A DNA stretch of 64,000 bases, from NCBI RefSeq assembly GCF_014207565.1, contig NZ_JACHGJ010000001.1, positions 248,001-312,000 on the forward strand. Direction: 5' to 3'. This document shows, piece by piece, positions 9,037 to 16,849 of this stretch (position 1 is the stretch's first letter; the number at the start of each line of letters is the position of its first letter). This DNA is from Spirochaeta isovalerica. GTDB lineage: Bacteria; Spirochaetota; Spirochaetia; DSM-2461. The notes beneath the pieces are model-generated. The model did no database searches. It had not been told where the DNA came from and saw only the letters and a list, made by a program, of their open reading frames with translations. The position numbers and the translations under genes are program-made.

Positions 9037-10373
9037 TATATGTCCTTATTTTCCGTATTTTCAAAACTCATGTCCCTGTAGGTTGTCAGATTCTCAGTTC
9101 TGAACCAATTATCAAGGAACGCTTCTGTCAGATCAGAATTCTCAGAAAGGATTTTTTTAACATCCTCAAGGCTTTCGGGTTGTTTCATTCTGATCAGCTC
9201 TGACAGTTCCTTAGTCCTGCTATATCCGATGACATTCCGCAACGTGTTTATGATGGCGGGAGAAGCCGCGAGATTTAATTCAATTCTGCGTGTATCTATT
9301 GTTAAGCCGGGGAAAAAACGGCTGTTGAGCGATACAAGACTTTTTTTCACTGATTTGTGTATGGCAATAAATGCTTCGGCGATAAAGGGAAGATAAGCAT
9401 TGAGCTGCAACTGACCGGCACCGGCATAATCTTCAATTTTGGCGCATTCGTGCTTAATGGAAACTGACAGGCCGCTGACAAACTCAAGAATAACCGGGTT
9501 CGCTTTATATGGCATGATAGTCGAACCGTACTGCAGTTCTTTATGAATCAGTTCTCCGCTCAGGGATGAGGTGTATAGCAACAGATCTCCAGTCATTTTT
9601 CCCAGATTCAGCGCCAGAAGACGAATGCCTGACGCAACCTCACCAAGAGTATCCTGATTGCTGACAGCATCGGTCAGGTTCTGACTGCGGCAAAGGGGAA
9701 GATCGGTGATTTGCCTCAGGTTCTGTTCGGCTTTGTAAACATATTTTCGCGGCGCACTGAAACAGGTTCCCATGGCGGTACCGCCCAGCGGGATTGACCG
9801 GAGCCGCTCCTTTAATTTATGAAGCCTCCAGCGGTCCCTTTCAATGGCTCCGGCCCAGGAGGCGAAGATCTGTCCCAAAGTGATAGGCAAAGCATCCTGG
9901 AGCTCTGTGCGCCCTGTCATCAGCACGGTTCCATATTTCTGTTCCAGATGAACTAGCGTCTCCTGCAAACTGATAACAAGTTCTTCAATTTCAAGCAGCT
10001 GTCTGTAAACCATTATAATCACAGCCGTGGAAAAAGTATCGTTGGTAGATTGAAACCTGGCCAGGTCATCAAGCGGATCCAGACCCGGTTCTTCTGTTAA
10101 TACACAGACCGCTTCGTTGAGGTTCATATGGAGTGATGTTCCCGCTCCACCCTGACTGAGAGGTAGTTTGAAAAGCAAATTATGACTTCCGTCGATAATT
10201 TCATCGAGAACAGTCATTAATTTATTGAAAAGAGCGGCATCGTAAATATTGAAGCAAGTCTGCTGGGCGGAAATCGCGGCTTTCTTGACTTCCGCATAAG
10301 CTCTGATCAGCTCGGGGGGAGTCTGTTCTGTTCCGAAAGATTCTATAGCTTTTTCTGTTTCCTTCATTCTCAA
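9036..10373 (-). CDS. Aspartase/fumarase-superfamily lyase in hyd operon (probable aspartate ammonia-lyase)
   Basis: A 445-residue member of the fumarase/aspartase superfamily. Visible signatures are GGAGTSLHMNLNE (75-87), GRTELQDALPITLGQ (154-168) and the active-site loop GSTIMPYKANPV (283-294), which differs from the usual GSSIMPxKxNPV by Tyr at the variable place. Aspartase converts aspartate to fumarate and ammonia. In several anaerobes such a gene sits among the H-cluster maturases, as here between hydG and hydF. A supply of ammonia for the azadithiolate bridge is my inference. TTG 10373 overlaps the hydG stop by 4 nt and sits about 10 nt after GAGAGGG; ATG 10367 is an alternative start. 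Confidence 0.8.
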   Translation of the reverse strand: MRMKETEKAIESFGTEQTPPELIRAYAEVKKAAISAQQTCFNIYDAALFNKLMTVLDEIIDGSHNLLFKLPLSQGGAGTSLHMNLNEAVCVLTEEPGLDPLDDLARFQSTNDTFSTAVIIMVYRQLLEIEELVISLQETLVHLEQKYGTVLMTGRTELQDALPITLGQIFASWAGAIERDRWRLHKLKERLRSIPLGGTAMGTCFSAPRKYVYKAEQNLRQITDLPLCRSQNLTDAVSNQDTLGEVASGIRLLALNLGKMTGDLLLYTSSLSGELIHKELQYGSTIMPYKANPVILEFVSGLSVSIKHECAKIEDYAGAGQLQLNAYLPFIAEAFIAIHKSVKKSLVSLNSRFFPGLTIDTRRIELNLAASPAIINTLRNVIGYSRTKELSELIRMKQPESLEDVKKILSENSDLTEAFLDNWFRTENLTTYRDMSFENTENKDI

Positions 10374-11770
10374 AGGTAAATATCCCTCTCTCCGTTTTTC
10401 ACTCTTTCGATTGAATCTGAAATTAATGTCCCTATTTCTCCGGAACCCGCATCCGCGGTAATTTTATCGATCAGGTTGAAACCTTTTTTCTTCAAATTTT
10501 CAGGAGCGTAATCACTCAGGTATTCGGCGAAGGATACAAGTCCGTTGGGCATACAGAAATGTTTAATCAACCCGGGCTTGGCCAGATCCATAAAGTCATT
10601 ACCGACTCTTCCTTTTCTGTAGCACCCGGTACAAAAAGAAGGTATGAAACCTCCGTCAGTCAAATCGTTGATGACTTCTTCCAGGGAACGGTGATCTCCC
10701 AGAGAAAACTGCTTGTTTTCTTCTTCTCCCGTCAGGGAATAGCCTCCGGGAGTCGTTCTTGAGCCAGCTGAAACCTGGCTGACTCCATATTGAAACAATT
10801 CATTCCGGATGTCTTCCGATTCTCTTGTGGAGAGGATAATTCCCGTATAGGGCATGGCTATTCTGATAACAGCGACGATTTTTCTGAAATCGTCATCGGA
10901 AACCGGGAAAGGTACTTCCTCGGAAATCGCCGAACCCGGAGCGGGCTCCAGCCTGGGGACGCTGACCGTATGGGGGCCGCATCCGAACTTCTTTTCCAGA
11001 TCCGCGGCATGTTCCATAAGCGCTATCACTTCAAAGCGATAGTCTGCCAGTCCGAAGAGAACACCGACTCCCACATCATCAAGGCCCGCTTCCATGGCTC
11101 TGTGCATAACATTAAGCCGGTATGAATAGTCGCTCTTTTTACCGGTCGGGTGATAGATTTTATAGAGTTCGGGGTCATAGGTTTCCTGAAAACAGGTATA
11201 TGTACCGATATTGGCTTTTTTGAGAGTCTTAAAATCCTCAATATCCATAGGAGCTATTTCCACATTGACTCTTCTGATCCGCGATCCATTGACCTCGGCG
11301 CTGTAAACGGCTGCAATGGCATCCAATGTATAGGAAAGAGGGTAGTGTCCCGATTCTCCCGAAAGAAGCAGAACTCTTTTGTGCCCTTCTCTGATGAGTG
11401 ATTCCGTATCCTGCCGGATCTGATCCATATTGAGTTTGATTCTGTGGATATCTTTATTGGCAGCTCTGAAGCCGCAGTACAGGCAGTTGTTGGTACAATG
11501 ATTCCCCGCATACAGCGGAGCGAATAAAACCATTCTTTTGCCGTAAATTTCTTTCTTTACATATGATGCTGTACTGAGAAGATGATCGATGCTCTCTTTG
11601 TCATCTACGGCCAGAAGCTCCGCGGCTTCTTCAGTGGAAAGACCATTGAGAATTTTTCCTTTTTCCAGAATTTCTTCAATTCTGGTTTTCGAAGGTTTTG
11701 CAACCCGTGATAGATTCCGGATCCTGTCGTAATTGAGAAAGGTCTCAGTCTGTATTGCCGCTTTCATCAT
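10370..11770 (-). CDS. hydG: [FeFe]-hydrogenase maturation radical-SAM enzyme HydG (tyrosine lyase)
   Basis: HydG splits tyrosine to produce the CO and CN ligands of the H-cluster on an iron-cysteine complex. The radical-SAM motif CTNNCLYC occupies residues 92-99. The C-terminal site for the auxiliary cluster fits CxxCx22C exactly (Cys380, Cys383, Cys406), which separates HydG from the related ThiH. Length (466) is normal. The start overlaps the TM1266-type regulator gene by 26 nt and the end overlaps the next gene by 4 nt, so translation is coupled along the operon. Confidence 0.97.
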   Translation of the reverse strand: MMKAAIQTETFLNYDRIRNLSRVAKPSKTRIEEILEKGKILNGLSTEEAAELLAVDDKESIDHLLSTASYVKKEIYGKRMVLFAPLYAGNHCTNNCLYCGFRAANKDIHRIKLNMDQIRQDTESLIREGHKRVLLLSGESGHYPLSYTLDAIAAVYSAEVNGSRIRRVNVEIAPMDIEDFKTLKKANIGTYTCFQETYDPELYKIYHPTGKKSDYSYRLNVMHRAMEAGLDDVGVGVLFGLADYRFEVIALMEHAADLEKKFGCGPHTVSVPRLEPAPGSAISEEVPFPVSDDDFRKIVAVIRIAMPYTGIILSTRESEDIRNELFQYGVSQVSAGSRTTPGGYSLTGEEENKQFSLGDHRSLEEVINDLTDGGFIPSFCTGCYRKGRVGNDFMDLAKPGLIKHFCMPNGLVSFAEYLSDYAPENLKKKGFNLIDKITADAGSGEIGTLISDSIERVKNGERDIYL

Positions 11771-12020
11771 TCTCCCTGTATGTTGTCAGCATGGATTTGA
11801 CTTTCAAGCCGGGCAATCTACCCAGTTTGCCGGTCAAAGCGCCGATCTGATCCGTTGTGCCTTCAACGATCAAAGAGATGATTTGGATATTTTTGTCAGT
11901 AAAAGGGAGCCCTTGTCTGGCTCTGATTATATCGTGATAATCAGAAAATATGGAATTCATTGTGCAAATGGAATCCCTGTTATCCGCCAGAATAGCCACT
12001 ATTCCGATTCTCTTTTCCAT
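11745..12020 (-). CDS. TM1266-type iron-only hydrogenase system regulator
   Basis: A 91-residue ACT-like protein (MEKRIGIVAILADNRDSI... LPFTDKNIQIISLIVEGT... LPGLKVKSML) matching the small family named after Thermotoga TM1266, which is repeatedly found next to [FeFe]-hydrogenase maturases and is thought to act as a regulator, similar to the NikR C-terminal domain. There is no DNA-binding helix-turn-helix in the sequence, so direct DNA binding is not evident. It is the first gene of the hyd operon, about 65 nt downstream of a predicted promoter, with AGAGG upstream of its ATG. Confidence 0.85.
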   Translation of the reverse strand: MEKRIGIVAILADNRDSICTMNSIFSDYHDIIRARQGLPFTDKNIQIISLIVEGTTDQIGALTGKLGRLPGLKVKSMLTTYRENDESGNTD

Positions 12021-12091
12021 CAGTTCTACCTCTGGATCAGTATTTTTGGATTTTCCTTAAAGAGAATGAATCCTCTTCTCAGAATATAAAT

Positions 12092-12120
12092 AAAATAAAT
12101 AAATATTTATTTATTGTCAA
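12092..12120 (-). promoter_or_regulatory. Predicted promoter of the hyd operon with AT palindrome between the boxes
   Basis: On the minus strand TTGACA (12120-12115) and TATTTT (12097-12092) are 17 nt apart. A perfect 22-bp AT-rich palindrome at 12094-12115 (half-site AATAAATAAAT) covers the spacer, reaching into both boxes, which is a typical place for a repressor operator. The promoter assignment rests on consensus only. Confidence 0.5.
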
Positions 12121-12125
12121 TGCCA

Positions 12126-12145
12126 GCCGGCTGAATTCAGCCGGC
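12126..12145. repeat. 20-bp perfect GC-rich palindrome upstream of the hyd promoter
   Basis: GCCGGCTGAA and its reverse complement meet at 12135/12136 to give a perfect palindrome. It lies 5 bp upstream (in hyd orientation) of the -35 box and 10 bp after the end of the DoxX-like gene. On the minus strand no T-run follows, so it is a poor terminator for that gene; a regulator site or a hairpin protecting the DoxX-gene transcript are both possible. Confidence 0.5.
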
Positions 12146-12155
12146 AAAAAATAAC

Positions 12156-12560
12156 TCAGCCGCGGTTTCTGGTAATAATCCAGAGACCGGAAAGCGCTAC
12201 CAGCTGAGGCGAAAGACCTTTCAGCCAGATGAGAAAATCCGGTTCCCCGAAACCGCCCATGAAATAGTTCATGACAATATAGACGATCCAGAAAATGAAA
12301 ATCACCAGAAGCGACAGGGATAGAATCCTGCTGGAAGTGCCTGTAAAGAGGGACGCGAGAAGGAGAACACCCGCAACAAGCTCAAGAACGGCGAAGAGAA
12401 TGGGAATTATATCGTTACTCTGACCGAAAAGTTTGTTAACCGAACGTCCGAAATTCGCCAGATCGGAGTTATAATTGATGATTCCGACGAGACCGAAAGT
12501 GATAAACATCAGTGCCAGACTGAGCTGCAGAAATAACATAGAATTTGCTGATCTTTTCAA
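12156..12560 (-). CDS. DoxX-like small membrane protein
   Basis: A 134-residue protein with four hydrophobic segments (about 8-28, 52-72, 80-102 and 113-130), the topology of the DoxX/DoxD superfamily. The family has no single established role; some members act in redox or quinone-linked chemistry. The start is TTG at 12560, supported by a strong GGAGG with 6 nt spacing. It lies 45 nt after the cyclic-nucleotide-binding gene and may be co-transcribed with it. Function here is unknown. Confidence 0.6.
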   Translation of the reverse strand: MKRSANSMLFLQLSLALMFITFGLVGIINYNSDLANFGRSVNKLFGQSNDIIPILFAVLELVAGVLLLASLFTGTSSRILSLSLLVIFIFWIVYIVMNYFMGGFGEPDFLIWLKGLSPQLVALSGLWIITRNRG

Positions 12561-12605
12561 GATAAACCTCCGTAATTGACTATAAATGTAAACTTTCTAT
12601 GCTTT

Positions 12606-13127
12606 TTAGTCCATGAAATTACGGATTATTGAGTCTATGTCATCCTGGTCCGCATCGGCTTTACGTTCGTAAGCCAGTTCGCGGTTGACTTCTCTCAGCT
12701 TTTTCAGAAGGCTGTAAATAATAAGCATCAGAATTTTGTTTCCCGCTCTCGGGTGATTTCTAATAAAATCTATCAATCCTTTCCGGCTGATTTCCAGAAG
12801 CAGCGTCTCTTCTGTACATGTGACGTTTGCTGTCCGTTTTACTTCGGTGAAAATACCGGCTTCGCCAAAGACCTCCCCTGAGCCGATCGTGGATATATAA
12901 GCTTCTGTCTCTTCTCTTTCCCGAACTGTTACTTTGACATTTCCGGAGATTATGGCGTATATAGCCTGATTGACTTCACCCTGTACAATGATTTTTTCAT
13001 CAGTACCGTAGTATTGAAATGATGAAACTTTAATCAGTTCGTCCAGTTCTTCAGTCGTCAGAAAGCGAAAAGTCAGGATTTGCTCAATTTTTGATTTTAA
13101 TTCGCTGTTAAGTGATATTTCTTTCAT
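12606..13127 (-). CDS. Cyclic-nucleotide-binding-domain protein without DNA-binding domain
   Basis: A 173-residue protein with a CRP-like beta-roll: NQAIYAIISGNVKVTV and the phosphate-binding cassette GSGEVFGEAGIFTEVKRTANVT around residues 83-104. The cassette keeps the Glu and Arg used for cyclic nucleotides. After the roll there is only an amphipathic helix and an acidic tail, with no helix-turn-helix, so this is a sensor module rather than a classic transcription factor. No Shine-Dalgarno precedes the ATG; TAAAAT at 13140-13135 ends 7 nt upstream. Partner and ligand cannot be inferred. Confidence 0.8.
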   Translation of the reverse strand: MKEISLNSELKSKIEQILTFRFLTTEELDELIKVSSFQYYGTDEKIIVQGEVNQAIYAIISGNVKVTVREREETEAYISTIGSGEVFGEAGIFTEVKRTANVTCTEETLLLEISRKGLIDFIRNHPRAGNKILMLIIYSLLKKLREVNRELAYERKADADQDDIDSIIRNFMD

Positions 13128-13134
13128 ATTAATT

Positions 13135-13140
13135 ATTTTA
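13135..13140 (-). promoter_or_regulatory. Putative -10 box 7 nt before the CNB-protein ATG
   Basis: TAAAAT on the minus strand ends 7 nt before the start codon, with no ribosome binding site between. No convincing -35 box was seen, and the area is AT-rich, so this is weaker than the other leaderless candidates. Confidence 0.3.
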
Positions 13141-13231
13141 AGCTATCTGATGGTCTTTTAGGAGGAAATCTCGCAGTCCTATAGGAAATATCCCTATATA
13201 CAGTCGTTCTCAAAAGGTTAATAATATAATT

Positions 13232-13426
13232 ATGGACAATAAAAGGGAAATATTTCTTGAGAAACAGATCAACCTCTATTCCGAACTGATTAATGATCTG
13301 GAGAATTCCAATATCAACAGGAAACAGAGAAAAGATCTGAAAAATTTCCAGGACTTGTACCGTCAATATATTAGAGAATATAAATCACTAATAGGCGGAC
13401 ATAGAGATGTCCGTGTTAAAATTTGA
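13232..13426 (+). CDS. Small charged coiled-coil hypothetical protein
   Basis: A 64-residue ORF rich in Lys, Arg, Glu and Asn (MDNKREIFLEKQINLYSELI...) that looks wholly helical and lacks a signal peptide. AAAAGG lies about 14 nt before the ATG, a little far. It is not recognised. It sits alone between the CNB gene and the preQ1 leader. The opposite-strand ORF over the same DNA looks less protein-like. The gene is plausible but unproven. Confidence 0.45.
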   Translation: MDNKREIFLEKQINLYSELINDLENSNINRKQRKDLKNFQDLYRQYIREYKSLIGGHRDVRVKI

Positions 13427-13581
13427 TTTTGACCGGTAATTTACAGTAGATTCAGCTCACCATATTCATTTCCTTCAGGATCATACTATCCTCATTTCAG
13501 TTAGATGAACCTCTAAAGCATTTCAGGGCTTGCCAATAAGATCTTTTTCCAATATAAAGGCTATTGCTGTCTAAAGACAGA

Positions 13582-13618
13582 CGCAGTTCGTAACCATCCT
13601 GCGAAACAAAACTAGGAG
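13582..13618 (+). ncRNA. preQ1-I riboswitch (translational type)
   Basis: The RNA has the preQ1-I form: P1 stem CGCAG (13582-13586) / CTGCG (13599-13603), loop TTCGTAACCATC with the conserved UUCG and ACC parts, an A-rich tail AAACAAAA and then CTAGGAG. The tail is both the pseudoknot strand and the Shine-Dalgarno sequence (TAGGAG at 13613-13618, 5 nt before the ATG at 13624). Binding of preQ1 should therefore hide the ribosome binding site of the downstream transporter. The gene downstream is a queuosine-precursor transporter, the expected target, which supports the call strongly. Confidence 0.87.
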
Positions 13619-13623
13619 TTTTT

Positions 13624-14352
13624 ATGAGTAATTTAATGGTTTTTATGATCTTTGCGATACTGAATTTCGCATTGATCGCCCTGTCGTTCCGTTTCTGGGG
13701 CAAAAGGGGCATTCTGGCATACATTGTCATCAGTGTCATCGCCGCCAATCTTCAGGTCAACAAAGGAGTCATGTTCGATTTCGGCTTTTTTCAGCTTGAA
13801 GCAACCCTGGGTAATGTCATGTTTGCGGGGATCTTCCTGGCAACAGACCTTCTGAACGAAAAATACGGCTACAAAGAGGCCCGGAATGCCGTTCACATTT
13901 CAATCTTTGCCAATCTTTCCTTTGTGCTTATTATGTTTATTTCGACCATCTTCAAAGGTATGGCTTACAGTTCCGATTTCAATCAGGCACTGGATCTGTT
14001 TTTCTCAGTAAACGGGGGAACGCTCAAAGCCGTGCTGGTCGGTAACGCTGTCTACTTTCTCAGTCAGAGTCTGGATGTTTTTATTTATGCGAAAATCCGT
14101 AACTGGAACAGTTCAGTCAAAACCTTATGGTTGAGAAATAACGGGTCCACTTTTGTCTCGCAGCTGGTGGATACAGTTCTGGTGAATCTGGGATTCGCTT
14201 TAGCGGGGATATTCCCTATGGAGATTGTAGGTTCAATTATCATTACGACTCTTGTCGTAAAGTACATCGCAGCCTTACTGGACACACCTTTTCTCTACCT
14301 CATGAATCTGATCAAGGTGGGAGATCGGGAGCCGGAACCGCAATTAGCATAA
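13624..14352 (+). CDS. Queuosine precursor transporter (YhhQ/VUT family)
   Basis: A 242-residue integral membrane protein with about six hydrophobic helices. FLATDLLNEKYGYKEAR (near 76-93) is the family's most conserved loop and SQLVDTVLVNLGF the second. The family imports queuosine precursors (preQ0 or preQ1) in bacteria. The riboswitch directly in front confirms the pathway. It appears monocistronic: a terminator follows. No queuosine biosynthesis genes are nearby, so the cell may salvage rather than make the precursor, or the genes are elsewhere. Confidence 0.93.
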   Translation: MSNLMVFMIFAILNFALIALSFRFWGKRGILAYIVISVIAANLQVNKGVMFDFGFFQLEATLGNVMFAGIFLATDLLNEKYGYKEARNAVHISIFANLSFVLIMFISTIFKGMAYSSDFNQALDLFFSVNGGTLKAVLVGNAVYFLSQSLDVFIYAKIRNWNSSVKTLWLRNNGSTFVSQLVDTVLVNLGFALAGIFPMEIVGSIIITTLVVKYIAALLDTPFLYLMNLIKVGDREPEPQLA

Positions 14353-14364
14353 TCAAAGAGGGAT

Positions 14365-14399
14365 AAAAAAGGGAGAGCCGTCATGACTCTCCCTTTTTT
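14365..14399. terminator. Bidirectional terminator between the transporter and leuD-like genes
   Basis: The stem GGGAGAG (14371-14377) / CTCTCCC (14387-14393) is flanked by A6 on the left and T6 on the right, so both convergent transcripts end in a U-run. It overlaps the stop codon of the leuD-like gene. Confidence 0.9.
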
Positions 14400-14923
14400 C
14401 AGTAGTTTTTGTCAGCGAAATCGACCCAGCCTCCCGCTTCGACGAGTGAGCGGTCGAAGTCGGAAATCTCAAAAGGTACTTCCAGCGATTCTGTTCCGGT
14501 AGTAAAGGTGAATTTACTACCGGCGAAGTCTGTTTTCAGTTCTGTCTCCTTACCCGAGAAGGTGCTGAAAAGTTTCTCTATCTGATTCTTTTCCAGAGGA
14601 ACAGCCATCATTCCGCAGTTGAACATATTCTGTCGGAAGATTCTGGCAAAATTTTCGGCGATAACAATATTAATGTCATTCACTTCAAGAGCCCAGGGGG
14701 CATGTTCTCTTGATGAGCCGCATCCGAAATTTTCTCTTGTTACAATTACCTTTTTTCCAGGAAGGTCAGATTCCGAATCGAAACCCTCCATGTTCAGGTC
14801 TTCCAGGAGATAGGGCTTCAGGGCGTCTTTTGTAATTTCAGTGAGATACTTGGCCGGTATGATTTCATCCGTATTGATATCGTTTCTGTCGAGAAAGAGG
14901 ATTTTTCCATTAAAGTCTTTCAT
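14399..14923 (-). CDS. Aconitase-family small subunit (LeuD-like hydro-lyase swivel domain)
   Basis: A 174-residue swivel subunit that pairs with the large subunit encoded just upstream. The motif NFGCGSSREHAPWAL is the substrate-binding signature of LeuD-type proteins. The specificity loop reads AKYLTEI instead of the YLRT typical of isopropylmalate isomerases, so the substrate may not be isopropylmalate; homoaconitate or 2,3-dimethylmalate-type substrates are alternatives. No leuA or leuB is near. The start is 13 nt after the large-subunit stop, so they are one operon. Confidence 0.85.
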   Translation of the reverse strand: MKDFNGKILFLDRNDINTDEIIPAKYLTEITKDALKPYLLEDLNMEGFDSESDLPGKKVIVTRENFGCGSSREHAPWALEVNDINIVIAENFARIFRQNMFNCGMMAVPLEKNQIEKLFSTFSGKETELKTDFAGSKFTFTTGTESLEVPFEISDFDRSLVEAGGWVDFADKNY

Positions 14924-14936
14924 TCATTTCTCCTTC

Positions 14937-16223
14937 TTAATCCAGGTAGGCTCTTGGATCGGTAATATATCCGGCAATGCCGGCGGCTGCTGCAGAGGCG
15001 GGGCTCATAAGGTGTACCATACCGCCTTTTCCCATCCGACCGTTGAAATTCCGGTTGGTCGTTGAAGCGCAGACTTCCCCTTCGGCCAGAACTCCGTTGC
15101 TCATTCCCAGACAGGCTCCGCAAGTGGGGTTCGTCACACAGAAACCCGCATCCATGAAAATGTCTATAATGCCTTCCTTAACAGCTTCTCTATATACTTT
15201 CGGAGTCGCCGGAGCCAGTATGCCCCTCACGGAAGAATTCAGTTTTCTGCCTTTAAGCACTGCGGCGGCGGCTCTTAAATCTTCTATCCGACCATTTGTA
15301 CAGCTGCCTATATAGACCTGATCAACAGGAGCTTTCTTCATATCAGTTACATTTTTAACCTGATCCGGTTTAAAGCCGAATGTGGTCACCGGTTCTAGCT
15401 TGCTGATATCCAGTTTTAAAACTTTGGAATACTCGGCATCACTATCGGACATCCACTGGCTGTAGTCTTTCAGGGCTTCATCTTTACTGGAGTACCCATC
15501 TTTGATAAATGGCCAGAGATAATCTACAGTCGTTTCATCGGGAGGACAGATCCCGCAGGTTCCGCCCGCCTCGATAGCCATATTGCAGAGAGTCATTCTC
15601 TCTTCCATGGATAAATCCGCGATTACGGAACCGTCGAATTCAATGACATGATCCGTTGCGCCGTTGACTCCCAGCTGGGAGATAACATGGAGGATGATGT
15701 CCTTGGCATAAACGCCTTTGGCTCTTGTACCGGTCAGCTCGACTTTAAGTGTTTCGGGTGATTTAAATGCGCATACGCCTTTGAGGATGCCCACTTCGAG
15801 GTCTGTCGTGCCAACTCCCGCTGCGAAGGCTCCGAATGCTCCGTGGGTACATGTATGGGAATCTCCCATTATAATCGTATACCCGGGTCTGACATATCCT
15901 TTTTCGGGAAAAAGGGCATGACAGACTCCGTTCTGGCCCACATCGAAAAAATCCTTAAGATCCAGATCCCGTGCCCACTCCCGCATGATTTTTGCCTGCT
16001 CGGCTGTTTTGGAATCTTTTGAAGGGGTTACGTGATCAATGACAGCCTTGATCTTGTTCTTATCGAAAACTCTGTACTTGCCCCGGCTTTTTAAATCATT
16101 GATGGCGATTGGAGTCGTAATCTCATGACAGAAAACGGCATCCAGCTTTATTACGTTGATATCGCCCGAAGGGTTGTCCACCCTGTGGGAATCAAAAATC
16201 TTCTGAGCTATTGTTTTTCCCAT
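14937..16223 (-). CDS. Aconitase-family large subunit (LeuC-like)
   Basis: A 428-residue large subunit of a two-subunit [4Fe-4S] hydro-lyase. Cluster cysteines are visible in YIGSCTNGRIEDLR and NPTCGACLG. GDSHTCTHGAFGAFAAGVG is the usual substrate and cluster-region motif. The length fits the archaeal/bacterial 420-residue LeuC/HacA/DmdA branch rather than the 470-residue proteobacterial LeuC. These enzymes swap a hydroxyl group between neighbouring carbons of a malate derivative. The specific acid is uncertain. It is preceded by an XRE-cupin regulator 15 nt upstream, suggesting a ligand-regulated catabolic role rather than leucine biosynthesis. Confidence 0.87.
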   Translation of the reverse strand: MGKTIAQKIFDSHRVDNPSGDINVIKLDAVFCHEITTPIAINDLKSRGKYRVFDKNKIKAVIDHVTPSKDSKTAEQAKIMREWARDLDLKDFFDVGQNGVCHALFPEKGYVRPGYTIIMGDSHTCTHGAFGAFAAGVGTTDLEVGILKGVCAFKSPETLKVELTGTRAKGVYAKDIILHVISQLGVNGATDHVIEFDGSVIADLSMEERMTLCNMAIEAGGTCGICPPDETTVDYLWPFIKDGYSSKDEALKDYSQWMSDSDAEYSKVLKLDISKLEPVTTFGFKPDQVKNVTDMKKAPVDQVYIGSCTNGRIEDLRAAAAVLKGRKLNSSVRGILAPATPKVYREAVKEGIIDIFMDAGFCVTNPTCGACLGMSNGVLAEGEVCASTTNRNFNGRMGKGGMVHLMSPASAAAAGIAGYITDPRAYLD

Positions 16224-16238
16224 TTTTTTCTCCCTCTA

Positions 16239-16826
16239 CTAATCTTTAAATACCCGCGGCGGAGTAATAATCCATAAGGCTTCCAGCTTCTCTTCTCCCA
16301 GATTCCTGAGAATATGGGGAATATCGGAACTGAAGGAGAGACTGTCGCCTTTATTTAATATATGTGTTTCCGTGCCGTACAAGAGCTCTCCCTTTCCGGA
16401 AAGAATGATTCCGATTTCATTGCCCGGATGCCCGTATTCGATATCTCCTTTCTGACCACCGGGCTGAATCTCTATAAGCATGGTTTCAACTTCGCAGTTT
16501 CCCGTTCCTGTTTCCGAATCAAGGATGGAAGCCAGCTGATAATAAATGACATTATTAAGAGTTAAACTGTTCCTCTGGGCCTCGTGGGTGATTTGCACTT
16601 TTCTTTTTTTCTTGTAATCTCTGAAAAGGTATTCGGGATCGATATCCAGGGCATCGGTGATAGCCATCAGCGTATCGACAGAGGGCGAGACTTTATTTCT
16701 CTCGATTTGAGAGACAAGGCTCTCGCTTACGTTGGCCTCGGCTCCCACTTCTTTCAGCGTCATACCCCGTCTTTCCCTGACAAGTCTGATCTTTTCTCCG
16801 AAACGGTAATTCAGGTTCTTTGGCAT
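16239..16826 (-). CDS. XRE-family regulator with C-terminal cupin domain
   Basis: A 195-residue transcription factor. Residues about 8-62 form a helix-turn-helix (GMTLKEVGAEANVSESLVSQIERNKVSPSVDTL). From about 110 a cupin sensor follows (GHPGNEIGIILSGKGELLYG, then LNKGDSLSFSSDIPHILRNLG). Such proteins usually sense a small metabolite of the genes they control. It is the first gene of the operon with the LeuC/LeuD-like pair, so it most likely regulates that pair and itself. GGAG lies 9 nt before the ATG. Confidence 0.9.
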   Translation of the reverse strand: MPKNLNYRFGEKIRLVRERRGMTLKEVGAEANVSESLVSQIERNKVSPSVDTLMAITDALDIDPEYLFRDYKKKRKVQITHEAQRNSLTLNNVIYYQLASILDSETGTGNCEVETMLIEIQPGGQKGDIEYGHPGNEIGIILSGKGELLYGTETHILNKGDSLSFSSDIPHILRNLGEEKLEALWIITPPRVFKD

Positions 16827-16849
16827 TACTTAAGCTCCTACAGTATTGT

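Noticed and set aside
12126..12145. GC palindrome as a terminator for the DoxX-like gene
   Set aside because: The T-run is on the wrong side for the minus strand, so it does not fit an intrinsic terminator.
13133..13366. 77-codon minus-strand ORF opposite the small coiled-coil gene
   Set aside because: The plus-strand ORF has a better amino-acid pattern; neither is certain, but only one is likely real.
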